A stretch of 34,251 nucleotides of DNA. Origin: Oscillospiraceae bacterium (GTDB lineage: Bacteria > Bacillota > Clostridia > Oscillospirales > Oscillospiraceae). Every line of letters starts with the position of its first letter. The stretch's first letter is position 1. This document shows positions 21,098 to 28,517 of the stretch, piece after piece. The notes under the pieces are model-generated. The model made no database searches. It was not told where the DNA came from and saw nothing but the letters and a program-made list of their open reading frames with translations. A program made the position numbers and the translations under genes. The stretch is from positions 1-34,251 of the forward strand of contig SVKX01000016.1 of NCBI GenBank assembly GCA_015068225.1, in the 5' to 3' direction.

Positions 21098-23395
21098 ATG
21101 GCAAGTGCAACCGGCCTTGAATTTAAGCTGCAGGAGATGGCCCAGCGTATCCGCACTCTGCGGGAAATCGTCGGCCTGACTGCGGAAGAAATGGCGCTGA
21201 AAACCGGCGTCAGTGTCAGCGAATATTCAGACTGTGAAGCTGGCAGAAGCGATCTGAACTTTGCGTTTTTGTATCGCTGCGCTCTGGCACTGAATGTTGA
21301 CGTTACCGATATTATTGAAGGCTCCAGCCCCCGTCTGGCTGGCTACACTGTGACCCGCAAGGGCGACGGTCAGCAGATCCAGAAGGCCCACGGCATGACC
21401 TATTTCAATCTGGCTTCTGCTTTTAAAAACCGCATTGCAGAGCCTTTGTATGTTGTTTCTGAGTATGAGGAAAAAGCCCAGAATGCTGACATCGAGCTGA
21501 CCAGCCATGACGGACAGGAATGTGATGTTGTGGTCAAGGGCGCGCTGAAGGTCCAGGTTGGTGACCATATTGAGGTGCTCCACCAGGGCGACAGCATTTA
21601 TTACGACTCCTCCATCCCCCACGGCATGATCGCTGTGGAAGGCGCGGACTGTGAATTCTATGCTTTCGTATTGAATCCTAACAGCGAGCCCATCGACAAG
21701 ATCGTTCACGCCGGTACGAGAGACTTTACTCTGGCTCCTGCCAAACGGAAGGCAGAAGAAGTCCACTGGGTCTGGGATGATTTTGTGATCCCGCAGGAGG
21801 ATGATCACGGCCGTCTGACCGCCATCTCCTTTAAGAATGAGGATCGATTCAACTTTGCATTTGATGTGATCGACCGTCTGGCAGAGGAAAAGCCGGAAAA
21901 GCTGGCTATGGTACATATTGCCTCTGATAAGACGGAGCGCCGGTTTACCTTCGCAGAAATGAAGCGTTTCTCCAACCAGACCGCCAATTATTTTAAATCC
22001 CTTGGCATTAAGCGGGGGGATCGGGTGCTTTTGATCCTGAAGCGGCACTACCAGTTCTGGTTCTGCATGCTGGCGCTGCACAAGCTGGGTGCCATCGCCA
22101 TCCCCGCCACCAATCAGCTGAAGGAGCACGACATGACCTACCGGCTGAACAAGGCCGGCGTCAAAATGGTGGTCTGTACCAGTGAGGACAACGTTGCCGC
22201 CGAAATGGATAAGGCTGCTGAACACAGCCCCTGCCTGCAGACCAAGGTCATTGTAGGTCAGGATCGGGAGGGCTGGCACAACTTTGACGAGGAGTTCTGC
22301 CTGTACACCCGCAAGCTGGAGCGGAGTGACGATGCTCCCTGCGGCAATGATCTGATGCTGATGTACTTCACCTCCGGCACCACGGGCAATCCCAAGATCG
22401 CCATGCACAACTACAAGTACCCCCTGGGTCACTTTATCACCGCAAAATACTGGCACTGTGTCAATCCTGACGGTCTGCACCTTTCCATCTCCGACACCGG
22501 CTGGGCAAAGGCAGCCTGGGGCAAGATCTACGGTCAATGGCTGAGCGAAGCGGCCATCTTTGTCTATGATTTCGACCGCTTTGATGCCAACGATATCCTG
22601 CCCATGTTCCAGCAGTACGGCATTACCACCTTCTGCGCGCCGCCCACCATGCTGCGCATGATGATCAAGCAGGATCTTTCCCGTTTTGACCTTAGCTCCA
22701 TTGAGCATATGACCACCGCCGGCGAGGCACTGAATCCGGAGGTCTTCCGTCAGTTTGAAAATGCCACTGGCCTGCAGATCATGGAGGGCTTCGGCCAGAC
22801 AGAAACTACCGTGGCACTGGCAAATCTTGCCGGCACCAAGGCCCGCCTTGGCTCTATGGGCAAACCCGTTCCCCTTTACGATATTCAGCTTCTGGATGCG
22901 GAAGGAAAGCCTGTTCCTGTGGGTGAGGTCGGCGAGATCTGTATCAATATCCAAAACGGCAGCCCCTGCGGCCTGACCGTGGGCTACTACGAGGACGAGG
23001 AAAAGACTGCCGAAAGCCGCGCCGGTGGCTTCTACCACACCGGAGACACCGCCTGGCGGGATGAGGACGGCTACTTCTGGTATGTCGGCCGGGTAGACGA
23101 TCTGATCAAGTCCTCCGGCTACCGGATCGGACCCTTTGAAATTGAAAATGTGATCATGGAGCTTCCCTACGTTCTGGAGTGCGGCGTTTCCGCCATGCCT
23201 GACGAGGTCAGAGGTCAGGTGGTCAAGGCCAGTATCGTTCTGGTCAAGGGCACCGAAGCGACAGACGCTCTGAAAAAGGAGATCCAGGATTATGTAAAAA
23301 AGCGTACTGCGCCTTATAAGTACCCCCGTGTTGTGATCTTCCGAGACGAACTTCCCAAGACCGCAAGCGGTAAGATACAAAGAAACAAACTTTAA
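21098..23395 (+). CDS. HTH-cupin-acyl-CoA ligase fusion (valine unit)
   Basis: The 765-residue protein is a close paralogue of the one encoded at 18420-20687, with the same order: XRE helix-turn-helix (about 13-72, LTAEEMALKTGVSVSEYSDCE), cupin with GDSIYYDSSIPHGM (about 166-179) and ACSM-like ligase. Ligase motifs are FTSGTTGNPKI near 424, DTGWAKAAWGK, EGFGQTE, YHTGDTAWRDEDGYFWYVGRVDD and C-terminal SGKIQRNKL. Differences between the paralogues (GKSLWGK against AKAAWGK, and SRIDD against GRVDD) could bear on substrate. Under a Val T-box I infer isobutyrate. ATG 21098 is chosen because AGGAGG lies eight bases before it; upstream in-frame codons belong to the T-box terminator. The aminotransferase gene follows after 15 bases. 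Confidence 0.88.
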   Translation: MASATGLEFKLQEMAQRIRTLREIVGLTAEEMALKTGVSVSEYSDCEAGRSDLNFAFLYRCALALNVDVTDIIEGSSPRLAGYTVTRKGDGQQIQKAHGMTYFNLASAFKNRIAEPLYVVSEYEEKAQNADIELTSHDGQECDVVVKGALKVQVGDHIEVLHQGDSIYYDSSIPHGMIAVEGADCEFYAFVLNPNSEPIDKIVHAGTRDFTLAPAKRKAEEVHWVWDDFVIPQEDDHGRLTAISFKNEDRFNFAFDVIDRLAEEKPEKLAMVHIASDKTERRFTFAEMKRFSNQTANYFKSLGIKRGDRVLLILKRHYQFWFCMLALHKLGAIAIPATNQLKEHDMTYRLNKAGVKMVVCTSEDNVAAEMDKAAEHSPCLQTKVIVGQDREGWHNFDEEFCLYTRKLERSDDAPCGNDLMLMYFTSGTTGNPKIAMHNYKYPLGHFITAKYWHCVNPDGLHLSISDTGWAKAAWGKIYGQWLSEAAIFVYDFDRFDANDILPMFQQYGITTFCAPPTMLRMMIKQDLSRFDLSSIEHMTTAGEALNPEVFRQFENATGLQIMEGFGQTETTVALANLAGTKARLGSMGKPVPLYDIQLLDAEGKPVPVGEVGEICINIQNGSPCGLTVGYYEDEEKTAESRAGGFYHTGDTAWRDEDGYFWYVGRVDDLIKSSGYRIGPFEIENVIMELPYVLECGVSAMPDEVRGQVVKASIVLVKGTEATDALKKEIQDYVKKRTAPYKYPRVVIFRDELPKTASGKIQRNKL

Positions 23396-23410
23396 AAAGG
23401 GGAGATAGCT

Positions 23411-24490
23411 ATGAAATACGAAATTTCTATTACCAAAACTGCCAATCCCAAGGCTCGCCCCGCAGATGAGAGCAAGCTGGGCTTTGGCCGGATCTTCACC
23501 GACCACATGTTTATGATGGACTATGCCACCGACAAGGGCTGGTATAACGGACGGATCGTTCCCTTTGGTCCTATCGCCATCCATCCGGCATCCACTGTGC
23601 TGCATTATGGCGCAGAGATCTTTGAGGGCATGAAGGCATACCGTGCCGCTGACGGCACCATCCGTATGTTCCGCCCCCTGGAAAATGTGAAGCGTCTGAA
23701 TCAGAGCGCTGAGCGTCTGTGCCTGCCCCAGCTGGACGAGGAAGGCTGTCTGGATATTCTGAACACACTGGTGGAGCTGGAAAAGGACTGGGTACCCCAC
23801 AATGACGGCACTTCCCTGTATATCCGTCCTTTCCTCTTTGGCAATGACCCCCATCTGGGTGTCCACGCCGTGAAGGAAGCCACCTTCGTTGTCATCTGCT
23901 CCCCCGTCGGCGCATATTACGCTGAAGGTATCAATCCCGTTAAGATCGCCATTGAATCTCAGGACGTCCGCGCTGTTCGCGGCGGCACCGGCTATGCCAA
24001 GTGCGGCGGCAACTATGCTGCATCCCTGCGGGCCGGTCAGCGAGCTGAAGAACAGGGCTATACCCAGGTCCTGTGGCTGGATGGCGTCGAGCGCAAGTAC
24101 ATTGAAGAAGTGGGCGCTATGAACGTTATGTTCAAGATCGGTGGCAAGATCGTCACCCCTGCCCTGTCCGGTTCCATTCTTCCCGGCATTACCAGAAAAT
24201 CTTGTCTGGAGCTGCTGAAGGATTGGGGCTACACTGTGGAAGAGCGGCAGATCTCTGTGGATGAGCTGTTTGAAGCAGCCGCCAACGGCTCTCTGGAAGA
24301 GGCCTGGGGTACCGGCACTGCTGCTGTGGTATCCCCCATCGGTCAGCTGTTCTACAATGGCAACGCCTATACCCTCTGCGGCGGCAAGATCGGTGAGGTC
24401 GCCCAGAAGCTGTATGACAACCTGACCGGCATCCAGTGGGGCAAGATCGACGATGCCCACGGCTGGAGCTATACCGTTTGCAATGGCTGA
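23411..24490 (+). CDS. ilvE: Branched-chain amino acid aminotransferase
   Basis: The 359-residue PLP enzyme of fold type IV interconverts Val, Leu and Ile with their 2-oxoacids using glutamate/2-oxoglutarate. It matches the longer, eukaryote-like BCAT group: LHYGAEIFEGMKAYR near residue 66, YIRPFLFG near 137, the PLP-binding Lys in TGYAKCGGNYAAS near 197, Glu in YIEEVGAMNVMF, and the C-terminal AWGTGTAAVVSPIG. GGGGAGA precedes ATG 23411. It lies in the valine T-box operon immediately before the oxidoreductase genes. This pairing supports 2-oxoacids of the branched-chain amino acids as the shared intermediates. Its last eight bases overlap the P-loop ATPase gene. Confidence 0.94.
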   Translation: MKYEISITKTANPKARPADESKLGFGRIFTDHMFMMDYATDKGWYNGRIVPFGPIAIHPASTVLHYGAEIFEGMKAYRAADGTIRMFRPLENVKRLNQSAERLCLPQLDEEGCLDILNTLVELEKDWVPHNDGTSLYIRPFLFGNDPHLGVHAVKEATFVVICSPVGAYYAEGINPVKIAIESQDVRAVRGGTGYAKCGGNYAASLRAGQRAEEQGYTQVLWLDGVERKYIEEVGAMNVMFKIGGKIVTPALSGSILPGITRKSCLELLKDWGYTVEERQISVDELFEAAANGSLEEAWGTGTAAVVSPIGQLFYNGNAYTLCGGKIGEVAQKLYDNLTGIQWGKIDDAHGWSYTVCNG

Positions 24491-25163
24491 TAGAAAGACA
24501 AAGCGCCTGACTATTTTTGCCGGCCATTACGGCAGCGGCAAAACCAACCTGGCGGTAAATTATGCGCTGCACCTAAAGCGCAGGGGACTGCCTGTCAAGA
24601 TCGCGGATCTGGATATTGTGAATCCCTACTTCCGCACCAAGGACAGCGCCGAGATTCTGGAAAAAGCGGGAATCCCCCTGATCTCCCCTGCCTTTGCCAA
24701 TACCAATGTGGATCTGCCTGCCCTGCCTCAGGAGCTTTACAGTCTGGTGCAGAGAAGAGATCACCACGCAGTGCTGGATGTGGGCGGTGATGACCGGGGT
24801 GCTTACGCACTGGGCCGTTATGTCCCATACATCCTGGAAGAAAACGACTATGAAATGGTTTTCGTTGCCAATTTTTACCGCCCTCTGACCACCACCGCAG
24901 AAGATGCGCTGGAGGTCATGCGGGAAATCGAGGCAGCCTGCGGCATCCCCTTCACCTGCATAGTCAACAATTCCAATCTTGGCGGCATTACTACTGCCGT
25001 AGATGTAGATGCAACCGGCGATAAGGCCGCCCAGCTCTCCTCTTTGTCCGGTCTTCCTGTGTGGATGACCTCCGCAACGGAAACGGTATGCGCAGAGCTT
25101 TCCCTTCAAAACCTTTTTCCTTTGACATTGCAGGAAAAATACTACGATATAAAGGAGCGTTAA
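24483..25163 (+). CDS. MinD/CobQ-like P-loop ATPase of unknown function
   Basis: The 226-residue protein has a Walker A motif GHYGSGKTN near residue 13 and the acidic KIADLDIVNPYFRTKD run typical of deviant P-loop (SIMIBI) ATPases. HAVLDVGGDDRGA near residue 100 looks like the Walker B/switch region, and IVNNSNLGG near residue 160 may be the base-recognition loop. I do not know its function. Its position between ilvE and the ferredoxin subunit, overlapping ilvE by eight bases and ending one base before the ferredoxin ATG, suggests a role in assembling or activating the oxidoreductase, possibly in iron-sulfur delivery as for related Mrp/NBP35 proteins. It lacks the CxxC cluster motif of Mrp. 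The role is inference only. Confidence 0.75.
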   Translation: MADRKTKRLTIFAGHYGSGKTNLAVNYALHLKRRGLPVKIADLDIVNPYFRTKDSAEILEKAGIPLISPAFANTNVDLPALPQELYSLVQRRDHHAVLDVGGDDRGAYALGRYVPYILEENDYEMVFVANFYRPLTTTAEDALEVMREIEAACGIPFTCIVNNSNLGGITTAVDVDATGDKAAQLSSLSGLPVWMTSATETVCAELSLQNLFPLTLQEKYYDIKER

Positions 25164-25164
25164 T

Positions 25165-25371
25165 ATGGCTAAGCTGACTTTTAATTCCGACCTTTGCAAA
25201 GGCTGCGGACTGTGCGTAGATGCCTGCCCCAAGCAGCTGATCGTTCTTGCTAAGGATAAGATCAACGCAAAGGGTCACTCTCCCGCAGAAATTACCGATC
25301 AGGAAAAATGCATCGGCTGCGCATTCTGCGCTACCATGTGCCCTGATTGCATCATCACGGTAGAAAGGTAA
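25165..25371 (+). CDS. 2-oxoacid:ferredoxin oxidoreductase, delta (2x[4Fe-4S]) subunit
   Basis: The 68-residue protein is a two-cluster ferredoxin subunit. Cys residues in CKGCGLCVDACP and CIGCAFCATMCP give two CxxCxxCxxxCP motifs, one per [4Fe-4S] cluster. It matches the small KorD/VorD-type subunit that links the catalytic subunits to free ferredoxin. AAGGAGC precedes ATG 25165, one base after the ATPase stop. The alpha subunit gene follows after ten bases, giving the order delta-alpha-beta-gamma. Confidence 0.92.
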   Translation: MAKLTFNSDLCKGCGLCVDACPKQLIVLAKDKINAKGHSPAEITDQEKCIGCAFCATMCPDCIITVER

Positions 25372-25381
25372 GGTGAAAACC

Positions 25382-26443
25382 ATGGGTGAAAAAGTTTTGA
25401 TGAAGGGTAATGAGGCCATCGCCGAAGCCGCTATCAAGGCCGGCTGCCGCCATTACTTTGGTTATCCCATCACACCCCAGACAGAGCTGGCGGCCTATAT
25501 GGCAAAGCGCATGCCCAAGATCGGCGGCGTTTTCCTGCAGGCTGAAAGCGAAGTTGCTGCTATCAATATGGTCTACGGCGTTGCCGGCACCGGCAAGCGG
25601 GTCATGACCTCCTCCTCCAGCCCCGGAGTGAGCCTGAAGCAGGAAGGCATTTCCTACATCGCAGGCGCTGACCTGCCTGCTCTGATCGTTAATGTCCAGC
25701 GCGGCGGCCCGGGTCTGGGCGGTATTCAGCCCTCTCAGTCCGATTATTTTCAGGCTACCAAGGGCGGCGGACACGGCGACTACCGGCTGATCGTTCTGGC
25801 ACCTGCTTCCGTGCAGGAAATGGCCGACCTGACCGTCAAGGGCTTTGACCTGAGTGACAAGTACTGCGTTCCTGCTATGCTGCTGGCTGACGGCACCATG
25901 GGCCAGATGATGGAGCCCGTGGATCTGGAAGGCATCACAGAAACCAAAACCGAAAAGCCCTGGGCCGTTACCGGCACAGAAGGCAAGCGCAAGCACAACA
26001 TTGTCAATTCCCTGTATCTGAATCCGGAAAAGCTGGAGCAGAAGAATTTTGAGCGCTACGAAACCTACAAGACTATTGAGCAGAACGAGTGCATGTGGGA
26101 GTCTTTCATGATGGACGATGCAGAAATCTGTGTCGTTGCCTTTGGCATTGCCGCCCGTGTATCCAAGAACGCTGTGGTGGCTGCCCGCAAGGAGGGCATT
26201 AAGGTCGGTTTGATCCGCCCCATCACCCTGTGGCCCTTCCCCAAAGCCCCCCTTGCACAGGCTGCAGATAAGGTCAAGGGCTTTATCTCTGTGGAGCTGT
26301 CCATGGGTCAGATGATCGAGGATGTGAAGCTGGCTATCGACTGCCGCAAACCCGTTGCTCTGTGCAACCGCACCGGCGGTATGATCCCCACCCCCGAGCA
26401 GGTGCTTGCATCCATCCGAAATATGGCAAAGGAGGATACCTAA
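25382..26443 (+). CDS. vorB: 2-oxoacid:ferredoxin oxidoreductase, alpha subunit
   Basis: The 353-residue protein is the alpha subunit of a four-subunit 2-oxoacid:ferredoxin oxidoreductase. It shows MKGNEAIAEAAIKAGCRHYFGYPITPQ split over its first 35 residues, with the YPITP motif of the substrate/TPP region. AESEVAAIN and TSSSSPGVSL follow, then NVQRGGPG and a Rossmann-like C-terminal half. The enzyme interconverts 2-oxoacids with acyl-CoA, CO2 and reduced ferredoxin. VorB (branched-chain) and KorA (2-oxoglutarate) alpha subunits are hard to tell apart by eye; the branched-chain choice rests on the operon. ATG 25382 is preferred to a GTG at 25373 because AGGTGA precedes it. The beta subunit gene follows one base after its stop. 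Confidence 0.88.
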   Translation: MGEKVLMKGNEAIAEAAIKAGCRHYFGYPITPQTELAAYMAKRMPKIGGVFLQAESEVAAINMVYGVAGTGKRVMTSSSSPGVSLKQEGISYIAGADLPALIVNVQRGGPGLGGIQPSQSDYFQATKGGGHGDYRLIVLAPASVQEMADLTVKGFDLSDKYCVPAMLLADGTMGQMMEPVDLEGITETKTEKPWAVTGTEGKRKHNIVNSLYLNPEKLEQKNFERYETYKTIEQNECMWESFMMDDAEICVVAFGIAARVSKNAVVAARKEGIKVGLIRPITLWPFPKAPLAQAADKVKGFISVELSMGQMIEDVKLAIDCRKPVALCNRTGGMIPTPEQVLASIRNMAKEDT

Positions 26444-26444
26444 T

Positions 26445-27200
26445 ATGGCAGTGGTATTTGAAAAACCCAAGGCGCTGACAGATGCACCTTTCCATTATTG
26501 CCCCGGCTGCACCCACGGCATTATCCACCGGTTGGTGGCAGAAGCCATCGACGAGCTGGGCATTGAAGGCAAGACCGTAGGCGTTGCCCCTGTTGGCTGC
26601 GCCGTCATGGCTTACGACTATTTTGCCTGTGACATGGTAGAAGCCGCTCACGGCAGAGCGCCCGCTGTTGCCACCGGCATTAAGCGCGCTCTTCCCGAAA
26701 ATATCGTCTTTACATATCAGGGCGACGGTGACCTTGCCTCCATCGGCATGGCTGAAACTGTCCACGCTGCAACCAGAAACGAAAATATCACCATCATTTT
26801 TGTTAACAATGCCATTTACGGCATGACCGGCGGCCAGATGGCCCCCACCTCCCTGCCCGGTCAGGTCACCCAGACCTCTCCCTACGGCCGTGATGTGAAG
26901 ACCCAGGGTTTCCCCATTAAGGTCTCCGAGCTCCTTTCCAGCCTGGATGCACCGGAATACATTGAGCGTGTTGCTGTTAACAATGTAAAGAATGTGAACA
27001 AGGCCAAAAAGGCCATCAAGAAGGCTTTCCAGAACCAGATCGAGGGCAAGGGCTTCTCTCTGGTAGAAGTTGTCTCCTCCTGCCCCACAAACTGGGGTAT
27101 GACCCCCTCCAAGGCCCTGCAGTGGGTGGATGAGAAGATGATCCCCTATTATCCTCTGGGTGTTTACCGGGATAAGAGCGCGGAAAAGAAGGAGGACTAA
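26445..27200 (+). CDS. vorA: 2-oxoacid:ferredoxin oxidoreductase, beta (TPP-binding) subunit
   Basis: This 251-residue protein is the thiamine-diphosphate subunit. FHYCPGCTHGIIHRL near residue 15 holds the CxxC and TPP-contact His. GDGDLASIG near 93 together with NNAIYGMTGGQ near 122 forms the GDG...N TPP/Mg motif. AAGGAGGATACC precedes ATG 26445, in the last codons of the alpha gene. The protein ends with the region SSCPTNWGMTP common in Kor/Vor beta subunits. With alpha it carries the site where acyl-CoA and CO2 join to a 2-oxoacid, or the reverse. Confidence 0.9.
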   Translation: MAVVFEKPKALTDAPFHYCPGCTHGIIHRLVAEAIDELGIEGKTVGVAPVGCAVMAYDYFACDMVEAAHGRAPAVATGIKRALPENIVFTYQGDGDLASIGMAETVHAATRNENITIIFVNNAIYGMTGGQMAPTSLPGQVTQTSPYGRDVKTQGFPIKVSELLSSLDAPEYIERVAVNNVKNVNKAKKAIKKAFQNQIEGKGFSLVEVVSSCPTNWGMTPSKALQWVDEKMIPYYPLGVYRDKSAEKKED

Positions 27201-27203
27201 GCC

Positions 27204-27740
27204 ATGACAAATCAGATTTTGATCGCCGGTTTCGGCGGACAGGGCGTTCTGTTTGCAGGCAAATTCCTGGCTTACAAGGGCCTGCTGGAAGAAAAGCAGA
27301 TCAGCTGGCTCCCCTCTTACGGCCCGGAAATGCGCGGCGGCACTGCCAACTGCAGTGTGATCATCAGTGACGAGCCTGTGGGTTCTCCCATCGTCTCCAA
27401 TCCCGATGCGCTGATCGCTATGAACCTTCCCTCTCTGGACAAGTACGAGCCGGCTGTTGCCCCCGGTGGAAAGGTGTTCATCGACAGCACCCTCATTGAC
27501 CGTAAGGCACTGCGGGATGACATCGATGCATATTATATCCCCGCAACCAAAATGGCCGCCGATGCGGGCATTCCCACCCTTGCCAACATGATCATTCTGG
27601 GCAAGATGATCAAAGAGACCGGCGCTGTATCCTTCGAAAATCTGCTGGATGCCATGAAAAAGGTGGTCTCTGCTAAACACGCAGAGCTGATGGATGTAAA
27701 CATCAAGGCTCTGGAGACCGGCTATAATTATCAGGACTAA
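27204..27740 (+). CDS. 2-oxoacid:ferredoxin oxidoreductase, gamma subunit
   Basis: The 178-residue gamma subunit has the family's opening [15 protein letters not shown] at residues 5-19 and [18 protein letters not shown] near residue 37. [14 protein letters not shown] follows near residue 70. This subunit helps bind CoA in related enzymes. AAGGAGGAC within the end of the beta gene precedes ATG 27204, three bases after the beta stop. It is the last gene of the valine operon, followed by a strong bidirectional terminator. Confidence 0.92.
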   Translation: MTNQILIAGFGGQGVLFAGKFLAYKGLLEEKQISWLPSYGPEMRGGTANCSVIISDEPVGSPIVSNPDALIAMNLPSLDKYEPAVAPGGKVFIDSTLIDRKALRDDIDAYYIPATKMAADAGIPTLANMIILGKMIKETGAVSFENLLDAMKKVVSAKHAELMDVNIKALETGYNYQD

Positions 27741-27753
27741 CAAAAAAATAGAA

Positions 27754-27786
27754 AACCCGCCGCATTTTTTTGCGGCGGGTTCTTAT
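27754..27786. terminator. Bidirectional terminator between the oxidoreductase and peptide cassettes
   Basis: AACCCGCCGCA (27754-27764) pairs with TGCGGCGGGTT (27771-27781). The right side runs into CTTATATTC, and on the minus strand the stem is followed by TTCTATTTTTTT. It serves both convergent operons. Confidence 0.9.
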
Positions 27787-27790
27787 ATTC

Positions 27791-28249
27791 TCATCTTCCA
27801 AAAATCCGGTGCAGTCTACGCTTCACAGCCCTGTACAAACGACGCACAGGGCGAGTATAATGCCAGAATCTGCAGTACACACGGTAAGAGAGCGTCTCTA
27901 CACTGCGATAATTCCCGTCCCGGGTAAAACCTGATACCACAGCAATCAGCTGATCCTGACGCACGCCGGTCTCCTCACGAAACTGGTTGTCCCCCATGCA
28001 GGTATAGGTTTCCCCCACTTTTATTATCCGATGAAGCACATAATGCCCGTCATCTCTCTGATACAGAGGAATGTCGTATTTTTTCAGCCTGCCGGAAACG
28101 GGCTTGAGGATCACACAGTCCTTTCCCTGACGAAGCATAGGCAGCATACTGATGCCCACCGGGGAAAGCTGCACAGATTGACCAGCCGCCAGCTTTTCCT
28201 TCATCAGAGGCATCATATCCTTCATGCGGACCTGTTGAACCTGACCCAT
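27791..28249 (-). CDS. S24/S26 signal-peptidase-like protease
   Basis: The 152-residue protein resembles the S26 (SipW/ER-type) and S24 peptidase fold. PVGISMLPML holds the catalytic Ser34 in the usual S-M-x-P context. VLHRI gives His73 in the place where SipW-type enzymes use His instead of Lys, and CMGDNQ gives Asp87. I see no clear transmembrane segment, so it may act in the cytoplasm or at the membrane surface; the C-terminus is very basic. It is the last gene of the peptide cassette, starting one base after the PqqD-like stop (TAATATG) with TGGAG before it. I infer that it cleaves the peptide leader or the secreted partner. A LexA-like role is unlikely because no DNA-binding domain is present. 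Confidence 0.75.
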   Translation of the reverse strand: MGQVQQVRMKDMMPLMKEKLAAGQSVQLSPVGISMLPMLRQGKDCVILKPVSGRLKKYDIPLYQRDDGHYVLHRIIKVGETYTCMGDNQFREETGVRQDQLIAVVSGFTRDGNYRSVETLSYRVYCRFWHYTRPVRRLYRAVKRRLHRIFGR

Positions 28250-28250
28250 A

Positions 28251-28517
28251 TTACTCCACAAGGCAGCCTGCGTTCGCAAGCATGGTAATAAATTCAGCCA
28301 CATCTGTTGCCGCCCGCTCCGCATCCACCGCATATTCCGCTGTCAGTGCAGCAACAAGCGCTTCTTTATCACTGCCCTGCTCCAGCGCCTTCCAGAGAAA
28401 CGCGCCAGTATCATTCAGTGTCATCATGCCGTTGAAATCCAATGTGGCATCTCCAAGGGGCATGACTACCCATGTGCCAGCCACCTGCCGCAGGGCAAAA
28501 TTCTCGCTCAGTTTCAT
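28251..28517 (-). CDS. PqqD-like RRE (peptide-recognition) protein
   Basis: This 88-residue protein has the PqqD fold pattern. An N-terminal beta-rich part (FALRQVAGTWVVMPLG) leads into DFNGMMTLNDTGAFLWKAL near residue 40. An acidic helix pair (DAERAATDVAEFITMLANAG) follows. PqqD-like proteins bind leader peptides of RiPP precursors and present them to modifying enzymes. It overlaps the HPr-kinase-like gene by four bases (ATGA) and is followed by the protease gene. Its likely clients are the 39-residue peptides encoded upstream, which carry a YxxPxL motif. Confidence 0.88.
   Translation of the reverse strand: MKLSENFALRQVAGTWVVMPLGDATLDFNGMMTLNDTGAFLWKALEQGSDKEALVAALTAEYAVDAERAATDVAEFITMLANAGCLVE

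Noticed and set aside
21227..24460. Open frame of 1077 codons on the minus strand
   Set aside because: It lies wholly antisense to the HTH-cupin ligase and ilvE genes, which show clear family motifs, and its translation is low-complexity Gly/His/Val-rich with no recognisable domain. Long antisense frames arise from the codon bias of the real genes.
13854..27740. Branched-chain amino acid degradation locus
   Set aside because: The same enzymes could run from amino acids to acyl-CoA and acids, but all three units are T-box controlled and so would be off when the amino acids are plentiful. That fits biosynthesis or salvage, not breakdown.
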